Assembly: GCA_910574455.1 (NCBI GenBank)
Contig: CAJSYZ010000009.1
Coordinates: 2,311,040-2,375,039 of the forward strand
Length of the DNA stretch: 64,000 nucleotides
Direction of reading: 5' to 3'
Source: Trichaptum fuscoviolaceum
Lineage: Eukaryota; Basidiomycota; Agaricomycetes; Hymenochaetales; Trichaptaceae
The notes below the pieces were generated by a model. It worked only from the letters and a program-made list of their open reading frames with translations, did no database searches and was not told the origin of the DNA. Every line of letters starts with the position of its first letter. Position 1 is the stretch's first letter. Shown piece after piece: positions 34,806 to 46,146 of the stretch. Position numbers and translations under genes: made by a program.

Positions 34806-37631
34806 ATGTCCAAAGACTCGCAGCAAACTGGATCGTCTTCAAAGATGGGCCTCCCAGCGACTTCAACATTCTCATTCACAGCTCCTTTTCCAACTACAAC
34901 AACAACCGGTCCCCAGGGAACCCTGAAACAACGACGAGTCTCGCTCGCGCTTCCTCAATCACCGAAGCTCGTGCCCACTTGGAGCTTTAGAGACGACACT
35001 GCTGTTGAATCGCACGTTACAACTAGCTCACCTCTTGTGCCAGAGAAGAAAGGCAAGATGCGCAGAGTCACGTCTGAGGAGCAGAAGTCTGCTTCTCGAG
35101 GGGCAGCGCCCGCACCAGAGAAGCGCCAACGAAAGAAATGGACTGAGGAGGAGACGCAAATGCTAGTCAATGGCTGTAACACGGTGAGCTCTTGATGCAT
35201 CCATTGTTCTTTGTGCGCAACATCGCTAACAATGTTCTCAAGTGGGGTGTTGGGAATTGGAAAGCTATTCTCCACGATCCAAACCTCAAATTTGACAATC
35301 GTTCTCCTGTTGATCTTAAAGACAGGTACGCTTCGATCTAACGGTGATGACGCATAATTAATATGACTCTTATGAAGATTCCGCACGTTCTTCCCTGATG
35401 CGTATAAACTACATTATCCCAACGCGAAAACCCATCTGTCCTCCAAAGTAAGGTCAACGCTCCCTGATGGGACCTCACTATTTGAGAAGACCAGGAGCAA
35501 GAAACGCCGGCCTTTTACGGCTGAGGAGGACCATGCGCTGAAGGCCGGCTACGAGAAGTACGGCACTGTGTGGTCCACTATTGTTAAGGACCCTATTTTC
35601 CAAGAGCAGAAGCGTCGCTCGACTGACTTGCGAGACCGTTTCCGAAATGCATTTCCCCATCTCTATCAGGCTGCGGGATATAAACCTCGCAGCATACCAA
35701 AGAAGAGGCGAGGCGATATGTCTGCACCACCGCTACCCCGCGCGGCCGCCGACGACCAATGCTTGCCCATTCGGACGTCGAACATAACACGACGACGGAG
35801 GTCTCGAACGAACCCTGGCTACTCCTATAGTGTGCCGCAAAGCGCAACAAACTCTGATGATGAAGATAGCTCAGACGATGACGACGAGTACTTTGAAATC
35901 CAGAAATCATCCACGAAGGCGAAAGAAACTACTCCTCAGCCCGAAGAAGCCACGCTCCCGCAAACTGTTCTTGACGAGGTGACAATGCACACTATCGACC
36001 AAGCAGACCCCCTCGGGGAATTCATCCCTGAGATGTCGCAGGCAGCTTACGAACCCACCGACCAGTCGACCTGGTCGTCCGATCACAGCCCTGCGCAGAT
36101 TGACTCGTGGTCCTCAGCCGCTACGACCACAACCACCTCACCAACATCTTCACATGTGTCCATCAATGACTACTTCATGCGTGATTCGTTTGACACGCTC
36201 ACCCGGCGAGATGGATTGAACATGATCGGCAAGTCCGCCTGGGGACAGTCAGACTGGATGTCAGCGAACCCCCGACTGGATGCCTCTGGCACATCAACAA
36301 GCAGTAGCTCGTCGTTGTTCGGCGGGCCTTCCCCTCCACCGTCATCACCTTTCTCCTTCAGCCAACTCACACATCATGGAATTATGGATCGCTATGACCT
36401 TTTCCAGAATTCCCTCGCACATGATTTCGCTTCCGAAGTGGGTGCGGGTGATTCCCATTCGACATTTTCTGACCCCGATATGTTCCCCTCTCAATCCATG
36501 CGTGGCTTCACGCATCATTCTAACTACGCAGGAGATCTCATTTTTGGCGCTCGGACGCATCAGCCACAGATGTCTATGAACTCGTTTGGTGATCTCGCCC
36601 TGGGGCTCAGTGGGCTTGGTCAACTAAACCTAGCGCACGACAGCGGCGGTCTAAATCTGTCAGGAATGTCGCAGGCCGGTCCATCGACTAGCATAAATCC
36701 TATGCACTTGCACACGCCAAGCCTAGCTGGCATTGATGAGCTGGAACTCATGGCAATTAGCCTGGATGATTTTGATGATGAGCCGATGATGACATCCTCA
36801 ACGACTAACTCGACGAACACTGCCGAGGTTGGTGTGCAGAAGGATGATTCGGAAACCGCCCTGTTAGATGCAGTTGATTTGAGCTCGCTTATCCATCTTC
36901 CTCCTCAGACACTCGAGGAGATCGCTGGCCTGACCGCGGAGTCTTCTGTGCAGATGGAATCCGAGGCAGCTGCTACCCCACCTGCCACCCCTCTACATTC
37001 GGGTAGGACAGCAAGAGAGCTTCACACCAGTGGTAACCAGTATGCTTCGTTCCATAGTCGATCCATGTCTGTTCCACCATTCGAGCGCGAACGAGCGGCA
37101 CAGCGCCCAATACCACAGGGGCTCGCGACTCCTCAACCTGGCCCTACTCGATCATTATCCCTCTTCGACATGCCTACCACACAGGCCGAAACGGTGCAAA
37201 CACCTATGACAACGAACGCTGCGCAGGCTTCACTCTTCTCACTTAGCTCCACGATGACTGGTGATCAGCTGAAAGCAATCGGGGCGGATTTGTCCGACCT
37301 CGTGTTTTTGGACCTACAGCATCGTTTCGAATCTGTCATGCCAACTCACGACTTGATGGATCCCCTCGCTGAGGAGAATCGAAAGGGTCTCGCTCTAGAC
37401 CTTGCGCGTACACCTGTCCACCCGGTGCATCCAGGGCATTCTGCAAACTTTGTATTCAGTTCCAATGCACCTCTGACTCCGTCGGCTGGGCCGAAACCGT
37501 TCACCCATCACAGAGGACAGTCTGCTATCTCCCCGAAGGACTTGCAACTGCAGTCAGGGAGCGACAACAAGCGTAAGAGGGCGAGCTGGGATGGCGGGCC
37601 GAGCGAAGTGGAGTTCGTTTGTCTCACCTAA
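34806..37631 (+). CDS. TAY1: Tay1-like double-Myb telobox protein
   Basis: DNA-binding protein of ~905 residues with two Myb/SANT repeats: repeat 1 at residues ~108-160 (RKKWTEEETQMLVNGCNT, WGVGNWKAIL) and repeat 2 at ~196-248 (KRRPFTAEEDHALKAGYEKY, VWSTIVKD). Each third helix carries a telobox-like signature, VDLKDRFRTFFP and STDLRDRFRNAFP (telobox consensus VDLKDKWRN). Two adjacent teloboxes are the hallmark of Tay1 of Yarrowia lipolytica and its Ustilago maydis relative, which bind TTAGGG repeats in telomeres and promoters. Introns sit at ~35184 (inside Myb 1) and ~35325. The remaining ~650 residues are Ser/Thr/Pro/Asp-rich and disordered, with acidic patches, as in a transcription factor. 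There is no TRFH dimerisation domain visible. An alternative is a purely transcriptional role. Confidence 0.85.
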
Positions 37632-37944
37632 CTTGAATTTAATATCAAAAACATTATGCGAATATGGTGTTTTCTCTATTGACCTATGGATCGCGACTTT
37701 CTTTGTACTCATAGCATCTCAGCATTGACTACTCTTCTCTTACGCTGTGTACTTAAAACTTCCTTCCCATGTAACAAGTTATATGAAAATGTTAATACTT
37801 TGCGTGTCGCAAAATAATTTGTGGGAAATTGACTTCGATCGCCATATTTGTACACAAGGACAAACAGGAAAGGCCGACGCGTCCTCTTTGGTGACGCGTG
37901 CACCGTGCTCAATACCTGCTACCCTACACTTGCACTCTCGAGCT
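37632..37944. other. Tay1-RPN9 intergenic
   Basis: 313 bp with the Tay1 3' UTR and RPN9 promoter. An in-frame GTG extends the RPN9 frame upstream, but ATG 37945 fits the family N-terminus. Confidence 0.5.
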
Positions 37945-39411
37945 ATGGCATCTTCAACTTCTGCAATGGCAGTCGACAAGCCGGCAAAAATTGATGTCGA
38001 TGAATATCTTACCGCAGCTCTTTCAAGCTCGCCCCAAGAGCTTCACCCGTTCTTCGAATCATTCCGTAACTTATACCAGCGCAAGTGAGTTATTTGCCTG
38101 TAACGATGTGTGTGTCTTAGAGCTCACGAAACGTCTATAGACTATGGCATCAGATCACTCTCAAGCTATTCGACTTCTTCCGACATGACCTCTCAAAACC
38201 TTATCGCGTAGACGTATACTCTCAGTTTGTTCGAGACTTCGAGGAGAAGCTGAATCCGCTAAGACTGGTGGAGATGGGTGTGATCGTGTCGAAGGAAATT
38301 GACAGTGCGTTCATTTGCTCCCCCATCCGTGATAACTCCTGATGAATAGCTATTAGATCCTGCCACTCAGCTGGAGTTCCTTACATCACTCCTCAGTCGA
38401 ATAAATACGGAGAAGGCACCTGAAGCGCACGTACTACTTATGTCGACGCTGGCTCATTCCAAGCTGCTGTATGGTGATCTGGAAGGGACACAAAATGATA
38501 TGGAACTAGCGTTGAAAGTCCTTGATGATCTCGACGGCGTGGACCCGTCTGTAAATGCTGCATATTATAGCGTTGCTGCTGATTATTACAAGGTGCGTTA
38601 AACTACATAATTAGTACATTCTAGGAGTTTGAACAGAACTCTTATAGACGAAGGCGGACTACGCACCGTATTATAAGAACTCACTGCTTTACCTTGCATG
38701 CATTGACCTGGCGACGGATCTATCTGCAGAAGATCGGGTACTACGAGCCCATGACCTGAGCATCTCGGCATTACTAGGAGATACGATTTACAACTTCGGT
38801 GAACTGGTTAGTTTCCTCGGTCAATTTATCCTTTTTATCTTATCTAATTGCCATCCCCATAGCTGATGCACCCAATTCTTGATGCATTGGATGGAACGCC
38901 TCATGAGTGGATCAAAAAGCTTTTATTCACCTTTAATGAAGGCAATATTGGAAAATTCGAAGCGCTCGCGCCTCTCTTTCCGAAAGAGCCTATTTTGCAG
39001 CATGCTTATGCTTTCTTACGGCAAAAGATATGCTTAATGGCTCTCATTGAATCGATCTTCCGCCGCAACGCAGACAACCGCACAATGACCTTCCAAACCA
39101 TCGCGGAGGAGACACGCTTACCACTAGATGAGGTTGAGCACCTTGTAATGAAGGCTCTTAGGTGCGCATAAAGCCTGTTCCTTCATTTGATATATTTTTG
39201 TGCTAATATTGAATTATTCATTCATCGCAGCCTCCAACTCATCCGCGGTTCCATCGATCAAGTGGATGAAACTGCACATATCACTTGGGTGCAGCCTCGC
39301 GTATTGTCTCGAGATCAAGTCGGTGCTTTATCTACCCGGCTAGCAGAGTGGTGTAAGAAGTTAGAGAGCGTAGAGCAGAGGATTGCGCCAGAGCTCCTCG
39401 TTCCCTCATGA
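37945..39411 (+). CDS. RPN9: 26S proteasome lid subunit Rpn9 (PSMD13)
   Basis: Non-ATPase PCI-domain subunit of the 19S regulatory lid. Six exons (37945-38084, 38141-38304, 38357-38592, 38648-38806, 38863-39161, 39231-39411) total 1179 nt, giving 392 residues; yeast Rpn9 has 393. Visible blocks: LTLKLFDFFRHDLSKPYRVD-like N-terminal helices, VDPSVNAAYYSVAADYYKTK, APYYKNSLLYLACIDLATDL, and the PCI winged-helix region from HPILDALDGTPHEWIKKLLF through FQTIAEETRLPLDEVEHLVM, then LIRGSIDQVDETAHITWVQP and RVL. All junctions keep frame. It is an ordinary housekeeping gene, notable only for lying between the receptor cluster and pheromones P3/P4. Confidence 0.97.
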
Positions 39412-39772
39412 TTCCACACCGTAAAATTCACGACACTTGTATTTGAGCTTTCTGACTAATGCATTGCTACACCAATAACTTTTCTAAGCGGGCCTACTGT
39501 ACTTGAAACTTGGGCGACGCGATTCCTTCAAAAAACCTTTGGACGGATAGGAAGAGCACATACATTAATGACCAACGTTGAGTGGGCACCATAACATAAA
39601 ACATCCCGATCAGTACATGTGCATAGCGCTGAACACAAGATCTCCCGAACATAATACGTGCCCCTCCAGCATCCTGTCCACTAATAGCTGTATGGCTGAG
39701 TCAATTAACGGACGCGAACGGTCGAATTTGGTTTTTGATTTATACTCACATTCGCAGATGCTGGTATCCAAA
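39412..39772. other. RPN9-P3 convergent flank
   Basis: 361 bp of 3' flank between RPN9 (+) and P3 (-). No feature seen. Confidence 0.5.
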
Positions 39773-39985
39773 TCATGCAATAATACAGAAACCGCGAGAG
39801 GTTGACATGCTTGAGTGTTCCTCATCCTTGGGTGCTTCTTCGACACATCCCATCGCCTCTTCGGCAATTATTATTTCGGGAAGGCCTTCGACGTTGAAGT
39901 CCCAGCTGGCGAATACTACAGGAAAGTTACCTGTGATACCAGAGGATGTCTTCGAGTCCTTTATGAGGCTTGTTTGGTGCGACAT
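39773..39985 (-). CDS. P3: lipopeptide mating pheromone precursor
   Basis: A 70-residue precursor from the ATG at 39985 (MSHQTSLIKDSKTSSGITGN); an in-frame TTG lies further upstream but is an unlikely start. It ends APKDEEHSSMSTSRGFCIIA: CIIA is a farnesylation CaaX box and DEEH gives the expected cleavage, leaving a mature peptide of ~11-12 residues ending RGFC. The leader is longer than in P1, P2 and P4 but within the family range. A TATA-like TATAAGTA lies ~51-58 bp upstream on the minus strand (40036-40043). No intron. It lies 12.5 kb from R4, beyond SHPRH, the Myb gene and RPN9. Confidence 0.88.
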   Translation of the reverse strand: MSHQTSLIKDSKTSSGITGNFPVVFASWDFNVEGLPEIIIAEEAMGCVEEAPKDEEHSSMSTSRGFCIIA

Positions 39986-40035
39986 GGCTAGTGATTCGCT
40001 GCTGAGTATTGCTTGCAACTCATCCCTTCTCTATC

Positions 40036-40043
40036 TACTTATA
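40036..40043 (-). promoter_or_regulatory. TATA-like box of P3
   Basis: TATAAGTA on the minus strand, 51-58 bp upstream of the P3 ATG. Assigned by position only. Confidence 0.3.
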
Positions 40044-41067
40044 TTCATACTCTTAGCGATGTACTGCAAGTATTACCTTTCGCAACGTTGAACATCCGTT
40101 CTGAATTCCAGACTGACAGATGTAAGTTGCAGTTCGAAACACGTTTCAGTAGACCGATATTCTCTGATATCGGCTTCATGATGCGTACGGAATTTCTTAG
40201 AAGCGGATAGATCTCATCGAGCATGGTGCTCTTCTCTTCTACGATGTAGCAGGGCTGTTAGAAATGTTACTTCTGCTTGTATTCAGACAACATATCTCTA
40301 AGCGGTGCCCAGCGATCGTGGCACATACTGAAGGAACTAGAGAAGGCTGAGACGCATCAGCACTCGCAGACTCATAAGGGTCGACTAGCTTCAGCGCCCC
40401 ATGAGGAAATTTGACATATCTCATTTGTGCACCCATGGGTAGTCCGGGAAGGCATAGGCACGCAGATTAAGCACGAAATTCGGAGATAATTCCTGCCAAT
40501 TTCCTGGAGATATATCCCATCTAGTCTCAAGGATACAGGTTGCATCCAAGACACATTCGGATAGCCCCGTGGTAAGTAGACCCAAATATTTGTCGCTGAG
40601 TGACCATGATTGCCTTTTTAAGCTCCTACCGTAGAGTCGTTTCCGAGAGTCATCATCTTAGTGTCTGAAAATGGTCTTGACCTGGTCCTTCAAGTGTCAA
40701 GCCTGGCCCAGATATATCGTCACCCCCGGTAAGCAACATCTGACGCAAAATAAACTCCACTACTAACAGTGAACTCATAACCGCTGAATTAATTCTTCGT
40801 CTACTACTGCACTTCGGGTTTCCTAAACTGCCGGAAAATTCATTTATATGGAACTTCTACTTGTGCCAGTGAGCTCTTCAGTTGCATGTCTATCTCCGAA
40901 CCTAATCTCGAAGTTGGTAGACGATTGAAGATATATGAAACATCAGAGTAGAAGATGCATCTACACTCACATACACAAAAGCACTTCAAGCTCATGCGGC
41001 GCAAACTACCCTGCATGCAAGACATCCAGACAGATAATGATAAATATAGACGGGGACTACATGCATG

Positions 41068-41075
41068 CATAAAAG
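41068..41075 (+). promoter_or_regulatory. TATA-like box of P4
   Basis: CATAAAAG, about 100 bp upstream of the P4 ATG, spacing similar to P2. Assigned by position only. Confidence 0.35.
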
Positions 41076-41172
41076 CTGAGATAAACATTCGTTTAGTTTG
41101 TTCCCCAAGTCCAGCTGCAGCATCTACTCTTTAGCTCTACTCAGAAGCTTACAAGCGTCGCTAAACTTTGCC

Positions 41173-41304
41173 ATGGATAACTTCGACAACGCACTCGTCT
41201 CTTTGGTCAATGCAGAGATACTCTCTACTTCTGCTGACGACACCGTCCCGGCTGACTTCGAGCACAGCGGCGGCAATCTCACCAGCTTCTGTGTTGTTGC
41301 TTAG
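41173..41304 (+). CDS. P4: lipopeptide mating pheromone precursor
   Basis: A 43-residue precursor: MDNFDNALVSLVNAEILST at the start and PADFEHSGGNLTSFCVVA at the end. CVVA is a farnesylation CaaX box. DFEH occupies the place of DEE[HR] in P1-P3, predicting a mature peptide of ~10-11 residues ending SFC. The MD-[ND]-F opening resembles P1 (MDLF) and P2 (MDDF), supporting ATG 41173 over the upstream in-frame ATG. Intronless. It is divergent to P3 and ~1.2 kb from it. The MDxF leader, acidic processing motif and C-terminal FC-aaX are shared by P1, P2 and P4. Confidence 0.9.
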   Translation: MDNFDNALVSLVNAEILSTSADDTVPADFEHSGGNLTSFCVVA

Positions 41305-41950
41305 AGATATCCAGCTGGCTCGTAAGTTGTCGTACATCAATAATATCGCCTATTGAAATGGACAAACTAACATGCATTTATCAGATAATCTTTGCCTGCT
41401 GTTTTCCTAATGGCATTCTTATGTATTAGTCGCTCTATCGCCCCTTTATCGGAGCTTTATATATTGTTCGCCTATTTATTTGTCTCGCATGTTCATGTCT
41501 CGAGAATTCGTACTTCTTTGCGACGCAGAACTACTAGTACTACATAGTCACTTCCGAGTCTCCTTCGTCCCGGGTCAGAGGCTCCCGTAGTATGCAACTT
41601 ATGTACCGCTCAGTATGCATAAGATTTGATGAGGTATAAATCTGTGATATACATAGCCATCGAATTGAAACAAAATAGTCAGATTCTGAAGCAAATAATA
41701 GGGCAGCATCACAGATGGCATGAATACTGTGATAAATAGACCGGTCTCATAACGATATGGAAATATCTACGAGCTCTAAGTTTTAAGGAAAGATAGGAGA
41801 TACAAGGGTTGACAAGCCGATGAGATTGACAGGCCATATGATTGACAAGCCATATGCTTGCGCACAAGTGGGAGAGCGCAAGTTTCTTAATGTACGTGCT
41901 ATAGTATAAATTGGCATACGGCAATACATAAACAATTCTCGTTCTCCGGT
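41305..41950. other. P4-SDR convergent flank
   Basis: 646 bp AT-rich sequence; 3' flanks of P4 and the dehydrogenase gene. A frame reading FCVAKK at ~41530 (-) has no stop after the CaaX-like box and is not a pheromone. Confidence 0.45.
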
Positions 41951-43035
41951 TTAAATCTCATATTCGTCGCCGTCCCTCCCATCTGCATGTAGATGTTTAC
42001 CCGACTCTGCTGATGTGACCTTGGCGAATAGCACAAGATGCGTTTTCACTGACTCTACCACAGTCTTCGGGCCAGCGTAGGTAGGATTTGCCACTCGCAA
42101 TTGAGCTGTGATCCTCTGCCAAACTTCGTCGGCTTCAAAATGGTAAGTCCTTGATCAGTATTCACGCGAGAGTGACTGGCGTTCTTAGCACTTACGGGCA
42201 TCCATAGATCTTACAGGTCCTGGATTGACGGCCACAAATACAACGTCTTTGTAAGTCACGGCGTATTTTGCAACGATCAGATTTACAGCGGCTTTTGACA
42301 CGGAATATGGCACGGCGTAGGGGTGTCTGTTTTCTAGAACGTACTTGGCTGAACCGAGACCGGAAGTGAGGACGAACATTTTCTTGGTCTCCCCCGCCTG
42401 AATGAGAGGTAAGAAATAGCTGATCGCTTGTGTCACACCGATAGCATTTGTTTTAAACTATATTGGGAAGATGCATGAGAGTGATTCAATGACTAACGAG
42501 TTTGATACTTACAAGTTCCAGCATATCGTTTGCGAGAGTCTCTCCTTGAGGGCTATCGATGATTATTAACGAGAGTAATGCGAGAGCTTCTCGGAGACTT
42601 ACTATGTTTCCAGCGTCTGAGAGCCCCGTTCATGCATTACTTTGGCCCCGCTACAAATGAAGACGTCCAATTTTCCACCCGTAATTGACGACACAGTCTC
42701 GGCAGCAGCCTATCGTGGTACAAAATAATTAGTATCTTGTTTAGGGTGGCTAATCTCAGGGCTCCCCTCAAGAGACTTGTAATCGTCCAGATCGGCGTGA
42801 ATAATGTTAATATTCTTGTTTGAACAGGACTCTTCAAGAGCACGTAGTTCTGTCGATCCTTCTATATCGCGAGCAAGAGCAAATACTGAATTATCGGCAT
42901 TTTCACTAAGCTCGCGAACAAATCCTAGCTAGATTCAAAGACCTTCTAAACCAGAGTGCCATATGGAGGAAAATAAGTACTTACACCTATTCCCCTTGAA
43001 GCACCAAGAACAACGTAAGTTCGTAGGATATGCAT
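41951..43035 (-). CDS. short-chain dehydrogenase/reductase
   Basis: NAD(P)-dependent SDR, probably of the small fungal carbonyl-reductase-like group (relatives of sniffer/C-factor). ATG at 43035: MHILRTYVVLGASRGIG, a GASRGIG cofactor-binding glycine motif at the extreme N-terminus, split by an intron directly before LGFVRELSE. Next come NINIIHADLDDYKSLE (acidic adenine-pocket region), KLDVFICSGA (N-A-G position replaced by C-S-G), then LVLTSGLGS-like FVLTSGLGSAKYV and the catalytic YSVSK in HPYAVPYSVSKAAVNLIVAK. VAVNPGPVRSMDAR follows the active site. About six exons; the C-terminus ends with DGDEYEI. No pathway partner is visible nearby, so the substrate is unknown. Confidence 0.85.
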
Positions 43036-43428
43036 ATCTTTGTATGCTTAGGATTCTAGTCTAACGTCGTGCGAGAGCCCAAGTCATCGATAGCGTTACC
43101 CTCATTGCCACCTTTTATACATGAAGCTCGAGGATAGATCTACGTGAGCGGAAAACGGCTTAGAAGGACTAACGTAAGCAATAATTGTCAGTCCGATTTT
43201 CCCGTTCGATTCAGCGCAGCGTAGTTGGTTGCTGTCGATCTCCTTTCCCTTTCACGTTCTTGGCTTGAAATCTAAGTCCGATGCTCAATGATCTCCTTGT
43301 GTTGTTATACATTGACAAAGTAGATCCTACGTAATAACAATTTAGTTAACTTTAGATTAGGCCCTGTACATAGCTTATTTGAGTTTGTTCACATGACAGG
43401 AAACTATAGTGCCATTGAGGGCCCAATG
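43036..43428. other. SDR upstream / Ctp1 3' flank
   Basis: 393 bp containing the SDR promoter and the 3' UTR of the Ctp1-like gene. Nothing else seen. Confidence 0.5.
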
Positions 43429-45084
43429 TCAAGAAACAACCTGTTTCCTCACATAGCGCCCAGTGCCTGACCTTGAAAGTGAAGTCAGCAAAAATTCCCA
43501 TCACGTATAAACACAACGGCATACCTGACCTCCTCTTCTATCCGTCGACGTTTATCCCTATGCATTTCTTCAGCTCTTTTATTAATACTTGCCACTTCTT
43601 GAGTATCGGGGAAACCGATGGACCAATAATCTGGTGGTGTAGACGGCGGTGCCCATTGATGTCGGTGTCGAGATATACGTTTCTTGTGATCCCGGTGACC
43701 ACGGTCACTGCCTCTAGTTGGCGTTCTTGGAGCTTTCGTCGGGGATTTCCATAAAGGGGGAGCAAGGGCATTTGAGATGGGAGCAACGCGATCATAATAC
43801 TAGAATCCTGTCAATATATAACAGAAAGAATGAAATGTGGGCCACTCACATCTTTACAGCAATCACAGTCGTCTGCGTCAAGTCTGTGTCTTTTTTCTCT
43901 TCCGCGGACTACTTCGTCGAATGCAAAGTCAATTCCCTCATTCGCTGAGACATTAACAGCAAAAGTAGCATTTATCGTGTCGCTGAGAACCGGCTAAGTC
44001 ATGAGACGAAGTAAATTAGAAAGAAACACACCTATTTTTCGACTTATTATAGCGACCAAGGCGAATCTTGGGTGCTTCTTCACGTGAAGGCTCTGAATCC
44101 TCATAATCCACTTTCGAGCATCCTTGGACAAATTCTTTAGAGCCACCAAGCTGTGGGGGAGGGATATTGAAAACGGTCGTCTCAAGTGGGGGGACAGGAC
44201 GGGGCAAGGTCCGTCGGGTAGGAGATTTCACGCCGTTAGAGGAAAGGACAGGGTCGTTCTGATGAAGTCCAGCTCCAGTTATTGGTGATGCTCTTATTTC
44301 GCCTTTGACGGAGAGGACATTTGTCGTATCCGTGAAAGGAGATCGCGAAGCGGAGGTATTCGTGAGTTCTTTCTCTTTTTCTTCAGCCAGTTCGTCCCGT
44401 TTGATCCTGTCGAATAGCCATTTCTTGAATGTCTTCCACTTTTTGTAATCCTCCTTGTATTTCGCCTCTGCCTTTTCCTTTGCTGCATGCAGGACATCAT
44501 ACTTCTCGGATAAGACTTTAAGTCGTAGAGCAAGGTCCTCGCCACCGTCTAAACCTTTATCCTCGGCTTATTGAGGAGACAAATCATCAGCTAATGTTCG
44601 GTGCAATAGGTAGGCTTATACCTTTAGTTAATAGGCCTCCCTTTGTTGTATTGGACAAAGCTCTGCTCAGAGTTATTAAGAGTTTCGGAACGGAGAAGAT
44701 ATAAGGCCACGTACATGTCGAACTTGTTCACCGTTGGTTTGATTGTGTCCGAAGTCATGTTGCCCGCTCCAGCTGAACACTCGACGACACGGTAATCATT
44801 TCCATCGCTTATCGCTTCCTCAAGCTCCTCAAAGTCAAGGAATCCAAGCTTTTCAGCGACATTGCATGTACGATTGTTGAGCGTAAAGTAGCTCCTTTCC
44901 AAGTTTTCGTTTCTACGCCTAAGATTGCGGATCTGAAATACGTTCACTCACTTCCGTGCATCTATTTAATTTATTGACCACTCACTTGTTCTTCCATGTT
45001 TCGAAATGTTTCATTATACCGCCGACTGTTAGCCTCCTCCTCCATGGATGCAATTTTGGCGTCCTTCGTACTTGGCGCTGCCAT
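43429..45084 (-). CDS. CTP1: Ctp1/Sae2/CtIP DNA-end resection factor
   Basis: Cofactor that stimulates the Mre11-Rad50-Nbs1 nuclease to start resection of double-strand breaks, also needed at meiotic Spo11 breaks. ATG at 45084, then a coiled-coil N-terminus (ASMEEEANSRRYNETFRNME, IRNLRRRNENLERSYFTLNN) suited to oligomerisation. The middle is disordered with a charged coil (~44300-44560). The C-terminal family domain is clear: FDEVVRGREKRHRLDADDCD, then CCKD (the CxxC region), and KKRISRHRHQWAPPSTPPDY then WSIGFPDTQE, matching the conserved SRHR...PTPP.FW...FP.TQE signature. The last splice, EEVR|SGTGRYVRKQ, uses a strong CAG|GTATGC donor and restores the usual basic GRY.RK end, with stop at 43429. 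It shares a 158-bp divergent promoter with the next gene. Confidence 0.93.
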
Positions 45085-45242
45085 TGTTGTTGTGGGTTGC
45101 CAAACTGTTGAGCATCTGCGATACTTGTGATAGTGGTACGGAAGAAACCACGGTGTGACCTACTAGTAGTAATTTGTGACTGAACGCGCGGACACGTGCT
45201 CTCACTGGCACCCTGGACGCGCCGTCTTACCGTCTCACCACC

Positions 45243-46072
45243 ATGGCCTCTAACAGAGCTAGTAATCAGCGTGATGACCTATGTCGTGTTTCCTTGGACT
45301 CCCTGGGTGACTTGAAGCGTATACAGGAGAGTGTCAACTCGGCAGCACTTAACATTCTTCAGAGCAAATTGGCGATGCATGGTTTGTCCGACCAACAAAA
45401 CGTATATCTGCCCCACTTAAAACAGGTACCTGCGCTCAGCCCTACTTCTACTCTACCTTTGATTCTCAGTCGTCTACTTTTGAAGCTACTAGGAAGGTCA
45501 TTTGATCTTGCCACGCCAAACATTCGGGTTAATGGAAGGAATCTTGAGGAATATGCAGAGAATGAACAGGGTAGGTTGTTTACATTCATCGCCTTGCTTA
45601 GTTGACTTTAACATCTACAGACGCGGACCAGTTTGATGAAGCCCTCGACAGACGAGTATGGTCATTATCAGATCAAAGGCTGAAATGGGACCTTGAGATG
45701 GCCCTCAAACGCCGGGGCGTGCCACAAGAAGTTGAAGAATTGATGCGTGACCTCATTGCTCAGCAGCGAGCTTATGATGATAGTCAGCGCCCAGATGAAG
45801 GAAGCACTATGGATGTTGATGATGGCGCAGAGGATGATCGTGGGTTTGCTTCAAGGACTCGCATAATAGCATTCTAATTTTCTTCATTAGAAGGCAATAT
45901 CGAGTTTAGCGAAGAAACAGTCAAGGTCATTCAACAATTGAAAGAAGTAAGACCATTAACATTTCTTGACTTGTGGTTACTGACAGTTCTCCCGAAGACA
46001 ATGCCACAAGAGCTGGAGAGAGCACAACGTGTACGACAGATCGAGGCAGAAATGCGAAACAATCGCAATTGA
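45243..46072 (+). CDS. small helical protein, possible Nsl1/Mis14-type kinetochore subunit
   Basis: Four or five exons encode ~190 residues: MASNRASNQRDDLCRVSLDS at the N-terminus, a helical middle, and FDEALDRRVWSLSDQRLKWD then LEMALKRRGVPQEVEELMRD. The last exons encode NIEFSEETVKVIQQLKE joined to TMPQELERAQRVRQIEAEMR, stop at 46072. The pattern of a D.ALD.RVW.L...L block followed by paired helices resembles the Nsl1/Mis14 subunit of the MIND (Mis12) kinetochore complex. This is a resemblance from memory, not a proven match; other small coiled-coil proteins remain possible. It is divergent from CTP1 with start codons only 158 bp apart, so the two may be co-regulated in the cell cycle. Confidence 0.55.
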
Positions 46073-46127
46073 GCTTCTGCAGCTTGGTATGTTGCTTTCA
46101 GACGTCTGTTGCTCTTACTATCAATTA

Positions 46128-46146
46128 TTATATATATATATATTAG
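46128..46146. repeat. (TA)n microsatellite
   Basis: About nine TA dinucleotides between the Nsl1-like gene and MYND gene A. A simple repeat with no further role seen. Confidence 0.7.

Larger units (their letters stand above)
39986..41172. other. divergent P3/P4 upstream region
   Basis: 1.2 kb between two divergently transcribed pheromone genes. TATA-like sites sit at 40036-40043 (-) and 41068-41075 (+). No third precursor with an FC-aaX end was found on either strand. Confidence 0.4.

Noticed and set aside
40960..40995. FCVC string on the minus strand near P4
   Set aside because: It reads on as CFCVCECRC with no stop and no acidic processing motif upstream.
41098..41172. Upstream in-frame extension of P4 (starts 25 codons earlier)
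   Set aside because: The MDNF start at 41173 matches the MDxF openings of P1 and P2, and the extension would overlap the region expected for promoter and 5' UTR.
41520..41545. FCVA string on the minus strand resembling a CaaX end
   Set aside because: The frame continues (FCVAKK) without a stop, so the cysteine is not four residues from the C-terminus.
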